Below, in pieces: positions 7,053 through 11,267 of a stretch of 11,267 nucleotides of DNA (position 1 is the stretch's first letter; every line of letters starts with the position of its first letter). A program made the translations under genes and the position numbers. This DNA is from Trebonia sp. Its GTDB lineage: Bacteria; Actinomycetota; Actinomycetes; Streptosporangiales; Streptosporangiaceae. The notes under the pieces were generated by a model. That model made no database searches and had not been told where the DNA came from. It saw nothing but the letters and a program-made list of their open reading frames with translations. Where the stretch lies: assembly GCA_030038035.1 (NCBI GenBank), contig JASHPP010000776.1, positions 1 to 11,267 of the forward strand, read 5' to 3'.

Positions 7053-8390
7053 ATGCTGACCGCGTTCATCCGGGCATTTCGGACGCCCGACCTGCGCAAA
7101 AAGCTGCTGTTTACGCTGGGCATCCTCGCCTTGTTCCGGTTCGGGTCGACGCTCCCCACACCGGGCATCAACGAGAAGAACGTCAGCACCTGCATGGGCA
7201 TCGCGTCGCAGAGCAGCATCGCGAGCGTCTACCAGATCGTCGACCTGCTCAGCGGGAACGCGCTCAAGTACATGTCGGTGTTCGCGCTCGGCATCATGCC
7301 CTACATCACCGCGAGCATCATCTTGCAGCTGCTCACGGTCGTGATCCCGCGGCTTGAGACGCTGAAGAACGAGGGACAGGCCGGCACGGCCAAGATCACC
7401 CAGTACACCAGGTACCTGACGATCGGCCTGGCGATCCTGCAGTCCACCGGGTACATCGAGCTCGCCCGCAGCGGCGAGCTGACCCCGGGCTGCTCGATGA
7501 CAACCTACCCGATCATCCCCGACTCGTCGGTCTTCCGCATCGCCACCATGGTGATCACGATGGTGGCCGGCACCGCGGTGATCATGTGGATGGGTGAGCT
7601 GATCACCGACCGCGGGGTTGGCAACGGCATGTCGGTGCTGATCTTCACACAGGTCATCGCCGTGATCCCCGGCGAGCTGCTGAGCATCTACCAGACCCGG
7701 GGAATGTTCGTCGAGCTGCTCTCGGTCATCGTGGTCATCGTGATCTTCGCGTTCGTGGTGTTCATGGAGCAGGCGCAGCGGCGCATCCCCGTGCAGTACG
7801 CCAAGCGAATGGTCGGCCGCCGCATGTACGGCGGCACCTCCACCTATATCCCGATGAAGGTCAACCAGGCCGGCGTCATCCCGGTCATCTTCGCCTCCAG
7901 CCTGCTCTACATACCGCAGCTCGCGGTCTCGCTGTTCGGGAACAGCAGCCACCCGCAGAGCTGGGTCTCGTTCGTGCAGCGCTACCTGGAGATCGGCAGC
8001 ACCAACAGCCTGTCCACCATGTGGCTCTACATGATCGCGTTTTTCGTCCTGATCATCGCGTTCACCTTCTTCTACGTGTCGATTACGTTCAACCCGACCG
8101 AAGTCGCCGACAACATGAAAAAGTACGGCGGCTTCATCCCGGGCATCAGGCCGGGGAGGCCTACCGCGGAGTACCTCGGCTACGTGCTCACCCGGCTCAC
8201 CACGCCGGGATCGTTCTATCTCGGCGTGGTCGCCCTGTTCCCGCTGGTCGCCCTCGCCGAGATCGGCGTCGGGAACCAGTTCCCGTTCAGCGGCGTGAGC
8301 CTGCTCATCATGGTCGGCGTTGGCCTGGACACGGTCAAGCAGATCGAGAGCCAGCTGCAGCAGCGAAACTACGAGGGTTTCTTGCGATAG
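7053..8390 (+). CDS. secY: Protein translocase subunit SecY
   Basis: SecY is the channel subunit of the SecYEG translocon in the cytoplasmic membrane, exporting and inserting proteins with SecA or the ribosome. The 445-residue product has ten predicted membrane segments, starting with one at about 18–36. Conserved cytoplasmic loops are present: [15 protein letters not shown] after helix 2, [11 protein letters not shown] (242–252), and [16 protein letters not shown] (356–371). These loops bind SecA and the ribosome. It ends in the standard [18 protein letters not shown]. The ATG follows AAAAGGGA. Its only two cysteines (Cys47, Cys147) both fall in loops predicted to face outward. The stop overlaps the adk start by one base (TAGTG), so SecY and adenylate kinase are probably made together. 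Confidence 0.98.
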   Translation: MLTAFIRAFRTPDLRKKLLFTLGILALFRFGSTLPTPGINEKNVSTCMGIASQSSIASVYQIVDLLSGNALKYMSVFALGIMPYITASIILQLLTVVIPRLETLKNEGQAGTAKITQYTRYLTIGLAILQSTGYIELARSGELTPGCSMTTYPIIPDSSVFRIATMVITMVAGTAVIMWMGELITDRGVGNGMSVLIFTQVIAVIPGELLSIYQTRGMFVELLSVIVVIVIFAFVVFMEQAQRRIPVQYAKRMVGRRMYGGTSTYIPMKVNQAGVIPVIFASSLLYIPQLAVSLFGNSSHPQSWVSFVQRYLEIGSTNSLSTMWLYMIAFFVLIIAFTFFYVSITFNPTEVADNMKKYGGFIPGIRPGRPTAEYLGYVLTRLTTPGSFYLGVVALFPLVALAEIGVGNQFPFSGVSLLIMVGVGLDTVKQIESQLQQRNYEGFLR

Positions 8391-9043
8391 TGCGCATCGT
8401 CCTTGTCGGGCCACCCGGAGCGGGCAAAGGGACCCAGGCCCACTTCATCGCATCCCATCTGGCGATCCCGCGCATCTCGACAGGTGACATCTTCCGTTAC
8501 AACGTCACGCATAACACCGAGCTCGGCGCGAAGGCCAGGGAGTACATGGAACGCGGCGACCTGGTCCCCGACGAGGTGACGGTCGCCATGGTGCGTGACC
8601 GGCTGGCAGAGGACGACGCGCAGGCCGGCTTCCTGCTCGACGGCTTCCCGCGCAACGTCCCGCAGGCCGAGACGCTGAAGAAGATGCTGGCCGAGTTCGA
8701 CTCAAGGCTCACGGTCGTCCTCGAACTGGTTGTCGACGAGGACGAAGTGGTGCGCCGCCTGTCCGGCCGCCGGACGTGCCGCCGCTGCGAGCGGGTCTGG
8801 CACGTGCTATACGATCCGCCCGCGCAGCCAGGCACCTGCGACGACTGCGGCGGCGAGCTCTTCCAGCGCGACGATGACAAGGAAGAGGTGATCCGGCACC
8901 GGCTTGAGGTATACAACACCCAGACGGCGCCGCTCATCGCCTTCTACGCGGACGAGGGCATCCTGGTCGGCATCGACGCCACTGGCCCCGTGGAAGAGGT
9001 CACCAGCCGCGCGCTGGCGGCGCTCGGCCCGTACCTGCGCTAG
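8390..9043 (+). CDS. adk: Adenylate kinase with zinc-type LID domain
   Basis: Adenylate kinase interconverts ATP + AMP and 2 ADP in the cytoplasm. The 217-residue product starts (GTG) [16 protein letters not shown] with the Walker A loop at residues 7–15. It has the AMP-binding RISTGDIFR segment (about 28–36), the DGFPRN motif (84–89) and a long-form LID domain. The LID holds Cys130, Cys133, Cys150 and Cys153 in two CxxC pairs, the pattern of zinc-binding adenylate kinases. The GTG overlaps the secY stop; its nearest binding site (GAGGG, 8373–8377) is rather far, so initiation likely depends on coupling. The frame remains open far upstream inside secY, but only the GTG at 8390 gives a proper N-terminus. 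Confidence 0.97.
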   Translation: MRIVLVGPPGAGKGTQAHFIASHLAIPRISTGDIFRYNVTHNTELGAKAREYMERGDLVPDEVTVAMVRDRLAEDDAQAGFLLDGFPRNVPQAETLKKMLAEFDSRLTVVLELVVDEDEVVRRLSGRRTCRRCERVWHVLYDPPAQPGTCDDCGGELFQRDDDKEEVIRHRLEVYNTQTAPLIAFYADEGILVGIDATGPVEEVTSRALAALGPYLR

Positions 9044-9077
9044 GCGCGGCCTGCCGCAAGCACGGTGCCCCGCCCTC

Positions 9078-9105
9078 CCTTGCGCGCAAGGCCTGCCCGC
9101 GCAGG
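9078..9105. repeat. Two abutting short hairpins between adk and map
   Basis: A perfect 14-bp palindrome CCTTGCGCGCAAGG (9078–9091) is followed directly by CCTGC–CCGC–GCAGG (9092–9105), a 5-bp stem with a 4-base loop. They occupy the middle of the 89-base adk–map gap. They may act as a weak terminator or processing site after adk. A possible -10 (TAGCGT, 9106–9111) follows immediately but has no convincing -35, so a separate map promoter is only a guess. Confidence 0.5.
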
Positions 9106-9132
9106 TAGCGTTGTGTGGGGAGGTGTGGTGCC

Positions 9133-9942
9133 ATGCGGTTGCGGCGCGATCGGGTGATCGAGATCAAGACCCCCGAGCAGCTTGCCCGCATGCGCGAGGC
9201 CGGCCTGGTGGTCGCGCGCACGCTGCGGGTGCTCACCGAGGCGGTCCGCCCCGGCATCAGCACCGCCGACCTCGACGCCATCGCGGAACGCGAGATCCGT
9301 TTGGCCGGCGCCGTCCCCTCGTTCCTGGGCTACCTGGGCTACCCGGCCACGATTTGCACATCGGTCAATGAAGAGATCGTGCACGGCATCCCCAGCGAGA
9401 AGCGGCGCCTCCACCCTGGGGATGTCATCTCGATCGACTGCGGCGCGATCGTGGACGGCTGGCACGGTGACGCGGCTGTCTCTGTCGGGGTGGGCGAGAT
9501 CGACCCGGCTGACCAGCAGTTGCTGGATGCCTGCGAAACCGCGCTGTGGCGGGGGATCGCCGAGGCCGAGCCTGGCGGCCGGCTCGGCGACATCTCCCAC
9601 GCGGTCCAGGAGTCGGTGCGCGCGTCCGGGGACTACGGCCTGATCCGCGAGTACACCGGTCACGGGATCGGCACCGCGATGCACATGGAGCCCGCGGTCC
9701 CCAACCATGGTCCGGCCGGCCGAGGTCCGCTCCTGCGCGCCGGAATGGCGCTGGCGATCGAGCCGATGATCACTCGCGGCGAATCGCGCACCGCTGAGCT
9801 CGCGGACGGCTGGACCGTGGTCACCGCGGACGGTTCCCGGGCAGCGCACTTCGAGCACACGGTGGCGATCACCCCGGACGGCCCGTGGGTGCTGACCCTG
9901 CTTGCTCCCGCAACCCTCGGGGCGGGCAAAGATGCCCGGTGA
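9133..9942 (+). CDS. map: Methionine aminopeptidase, type I
   Basis: This enzyme removes the initiator methionine from new proteins using two metal ions. The 269-residue product has the complete type I set: the catalytic-region His84 (EIVHGIP), metal ligands Asp102 and Asp113 (IDCGAIVDGWHGD), His177 (YTGHGIG), Glu210 (LAIEPM) and Glu241 (HFEHT). The spacing matches E. coli enzyme residues 97, 108, 171, 204 and 235. I chose the ATG at 9133: GGGGAGG (9117–9123) lies 9 bases upstream. A GTG at 9115 in the same frame would place that binding site inside the gene. The short N-terminus lacks any SH3-binding or zinc-finger extension. The next gene starts within its last codons. Confidence 0.97.
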   Translation: MRLRRDRVIEIKTPEQLARMREAGLVVARTLRVLTEAVRPGISTADLDAIAEREIRLAGAVPSFLGYLGYPATICTSVNEEIVHGIPSEKRRLHPGDVISIDCGAIVDGWHGDAAVSVGVGEIDPADQQLLDACETALWRGIAEAEPGGRLGDISHAVQESVRASGDYGLIREYTGHGIGTAMHMEPAVPNHGPAGRGPLLRAGMALAIEPMITRGESRTAELADGWTVVTADGSRAAHFEHTVAITPDGPWVLTLLAPATLGAGKDAR

Positions 9943-10384
9943 CCCCCGGATCCGTGCCTCGGACGCGGACCGGGAACGCGCGGTGTCGCTACTGCGTGAA
10001 CACCACGCCGACGGCAGGCTGACCCCCGAGGAGTTCAACGACCGCCTTGACCGGGCATTCACGGCGAAGACCATCGGCGAGCTGGACGCGCTCCTCGCCG
10101 ACCTGCCAGGCATCGACCTGTACCGGCTGCCCGCCGCGGGCATCCGGCCTGCTCCGCCTGGCGCGCTGCGGCGCCGCACCGCAGTGGACCGGCGCGGCGA
10201 AAGCGGCGTGAGCAGGCAGCGGGTGGTCACCTGGGCCGCCTGGTCGGCGATCAGCTCGCTGCTTTTCGTCGCGTGGCTGGGACTCGGCCTGATCTCCGGC
10301 GGCGCCGCCTGGATCCCGTGGTTCCTGCTTGTCGTCGTGCCGTGGGGGCTCGTCATCGCCCGCAGGCCGCCTGATCACCCGTAG
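9932..10384 (+). CDS. DUF1707 (SHOCT-like) domain protein with two membrane helices
   Basis: Function unknown. Residues 4–60 (DPRIRASDADRERAV, then ADGRLTPEEFNDRLDRAF and ELDALLADLP) match the DUF1707 domain, a short helical N-terminal module widespread in actinobacterial membrane proteins. A basic linker follows (about 65–97), then two hydrophobic segments at about 98–121 and 125–143, giving a likely hairpin membrane anchor with both ends in the cytoplasm. The ATG at 9932 overlaps map by 11 bases and yields 150 residues beginning MPGDPRIRASD. A TTG at 9902 would add ten residues and overlap map further. The preceding GGGGCGGG is a poor binding site, so translation is probably coupled to map. 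A role tied to map is not implied by sequence. Confidence 0.85.
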   Translation: MPGDPRIRASDADRERAVSLLREHHADGRLTPEEFNDRLDRAFTAKTIGELDALLADLPGIDLYRLPAAGIRPAPPGALRRRTAVDRRGESGVSRQRVVTWAAWSAISSLLFVAWLGLGLISGGAAWIPWFLLVVVPWGLVIARRPPDHP

Positions 10385-10401
10385 GCCGCGCCGCGCCGGC
10401 C
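10384..10401. terminator. GC-rich hairpin between convergent genes
   Basis: The 22-base space between the two convergent stop codons contains GGCC (10384–10387) pairing with GGCC (10398–10401), and inside it GCG (10388–10390) pairing with CGC (10394–10396) with one bulged C. It could end transcription in both directions. No T-run is present and the stem is short, so this is tentative. Confidence 0.25.
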
Positions 10402-10406
10402 CCGAC

Positions 10407-11267
10407 TCAGACGGTCTCGGCCATGGGACTCGGGGCGACGGGGCCAGCGGTCACCCGGTGTCCCGTGCCGCCGCCGCGCTTGCCGGGATCTGGCAGGACG
10501 GGCGCGGGAACCGTGGGCTGGGGCACGATCGCACTGGCGCCAATCGCGGCCCGGACGCGCGGCTCCCGGACCGGCGCGCTGACCGAGGCGCCGTGCACGC
10601 CGGTCGCCCGCAGGAGCACCCGGTAGTACTGTCCGGCGGCCTTGGCGGCGGGCAGGTCGAAGGAAGCCCGGTGGGCGGGGTTGAGCGTCCCGCTCGCCAC
10701 GGCCTCCCACGTGCCGCCGGACAGTTCCTGCAGCACAACCGCGTCACCCGCGTCGCCGAACCGCGCTTCTGCCAGCAGCCGGTCGGTGCCCCGCGGTGCG
10801 GACCCCCGCCACAGCAGCACGCGCGGGATCACCGTGACGGTGATCGCGGGGCTAGCCACGCCGTCGGGACCGGCAAGCCGGAAGGTCGCGTTCTGGGTCA
10901 GGTGCGGCACGCGGACCCTGATCCCGCCGTGTCCGCCGGTCATCCCGCTGCCGGCCTGCTGCCAGCCCGCGGCGCCCGCGACCTGCTCGAGCAGCCGCAG
11001 CCTGACACCTGCCTCGGGGTGGCCGAGGTCGGTCAGCTTTCCTGAGAAGAGGTCGAACCCGTTGGCCGGCAGTTGCGCGCGCGACGCGGCGATCGTCAGG
11101 ATCGAGCCCCTCGCGGCGGGGCGGGAGGTCTGGGCAGCACACGGGCAGGAGGGGGCGGCAGCGGACGGCGAAGGCGTGCCGTGGCTGGTGGTGCTCGGTG
11201 ATGCTGAGGTCGGCGCCGGCGTTGGCTGCGGCTGGGTAGCGGGCGGGGAGGGCTTGCTGTTCGGCAC
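10407..11267 (-). CDS. Probable exported protein with Pro/Ser/Thr-rich linker and two Ig-like domains (5' end probably outside window)
   Basis: I do not recognise a specific family for this protein. The visible 286 residues begin with about 50 rich in Pro, Ser, Thr and Ala, with a Cys-Pro-Cys at 41–43. Two beta-rich segments of similar layout follow. The first (about 55–147) runs from ILTIAASRAQLPANG through LTDLGHPEAGVRLRLLEQ to TFRLAGPDGVASPAITVTV. The second (about 149–236) contains AVVLQELSGGTWEAVASGTL and GQYYRVLLRATGVHGASVS. This is the pattern of tandem bacterial Ig-like repeats in surface or secreted actinobacterial proteins. A Pro/Gly-rich tail of about 50 residues ends it. The first visible codon is GTG at the very edge, but the linker-like start suggests a signal peptide, lipobox or membrane segment lies outside. 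It converges on the DUF1707 gene. Confidence 0.7.
   Translation of the reverse strand: MPNSKPSPPATQPQPTPAPTSASPSTTSHGTPSPSAAAPSCPCAAQTSRPAARGSILTIAASRAQLPANGFDLFSGKLTDLGHPEAGVRLRLLEQVAGAAGWQQAGSGMTGGHGGIRVRVPHLTQNATFRLAGPDGVASPAITVTVIPRVLLWRGSAPRGTDRLLAEARFGDAGDAVVLQELSGGTWEAVASGTLNPAHRASFDLPAAKAAGQYYRVLLRATGVHGASVSAPVREPRVRAAIGASAIVPQPTVPAPVLPDPGKRGGGTGHRVTAGPVAPSPMAETV

Noticed and set aside
7047..8414. A 455-codon open frame antisense to the whole of secY.
   Set aside because: Its product is a low-complexity His/Asp/Arg/Glu-rich string with no family resemblance. It is a by-product of strong G/C third-position bias in secY.
9115..9132. GTG at 9115 as the start of map.
   Set aside because: It would place the strong GGGGAGG site inside the gene. 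The ATG at 9133 is well spaced from that site and gives a normal type I N-terminus.
9040..10356. A 438-codon open frame antisense to map and the DUF1707 gene.
   Set aside because: No recognisable domain; it covers two well-supported + strand genes and follows their codon bias in mirror image.
10329..11045. A 238-codon + strand frame opposite the Ig-like protein gene.
   Set aside because: The product is Arg/Gly/Pro-rich without domain structure, and it overlaps the end of the DUF1707 gene. The minus-strand frame has ordered beta-domain patterns, so it is the better choice.
1..11267. A hidden novel defence, mobile or biosynthetic system.
   Set aside because: No transposase, integrase, direct-repeat array, tRNA, toxin–antitoxin pair or biosynthetic gene is seen. 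Nearly all the sequence is explained by conserved housekeeping genes and two accessory genes.

Overview
This window is the middle and end of the S10–spc ribosomal protein gene cluster of a high-GC Gram-positive bacterium, followed by secY, adk, map and two accessory genes. The strong G/C preference at third codon positions, the actinobacterial forms of SecY, L16 and S8, the long basic tail on S3, and a DUF1707-type membrane protein all point to an actinomycete. The sequence does not fix the genus; a filamentous actinomycete is a reasonable guess and no more.

Bases 1–6934 hold 16 ribosomal protein genes on the + strand in the standard order: rplB (3' end only), rpsS, rplV, rpsC, rplP, rpmC, rpsQ, rplN, rplX, rplE, rpsN (zinc type), rpsH, rplF, rplR, rpsE, rpmD and rplO (17 counting the rplB fragment). 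Genes are tightly packed. Many stop and start codons share bases (TAGTG, TGATG, GTGA), which suggests one co-transcribed, translationally coupled unit. The 31-base gap between rplR and rpsE is bridged exactly by a 10-codon reading frame that overlaps both neighbours.

Bases 6935–7052 are the largest gap within the + strand gene series. They contain a perfect 15-bp inverted repeat made of two copies of a 10-bp palindrome, a possible -10 element and a small leader hairpin. This looks like a terminator/attenuator or operator plus a promoter for the next unit. That unit is secY–adk (overlapping by one base) and then map. Together they supply the membrane translocation channel, adenylate homeostasis and removal of the N-terminal methionine.

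After map, the usual actinobacterial continuation (infA, rpmJ, rpsM, rpsK, rpsD, rpoA) does not follow immediately. Instead there is an overlapping DUF1707 two-helix membrane protein gene, then a convergent minus-strand gene whose product has a Pro/Ser/Thr-rich stretch and two predicted Ig-like domains. That gene reaches the window edge.

Most of the window is ordinary, conserved housekeeping sequence. I see no defence, mobile, CRISPR or biosynthetic system. The points worth a second look are the rplO–secY inverted repeat, the rplR–rpsE bridging mini-ORF and the two accessory genes after map.
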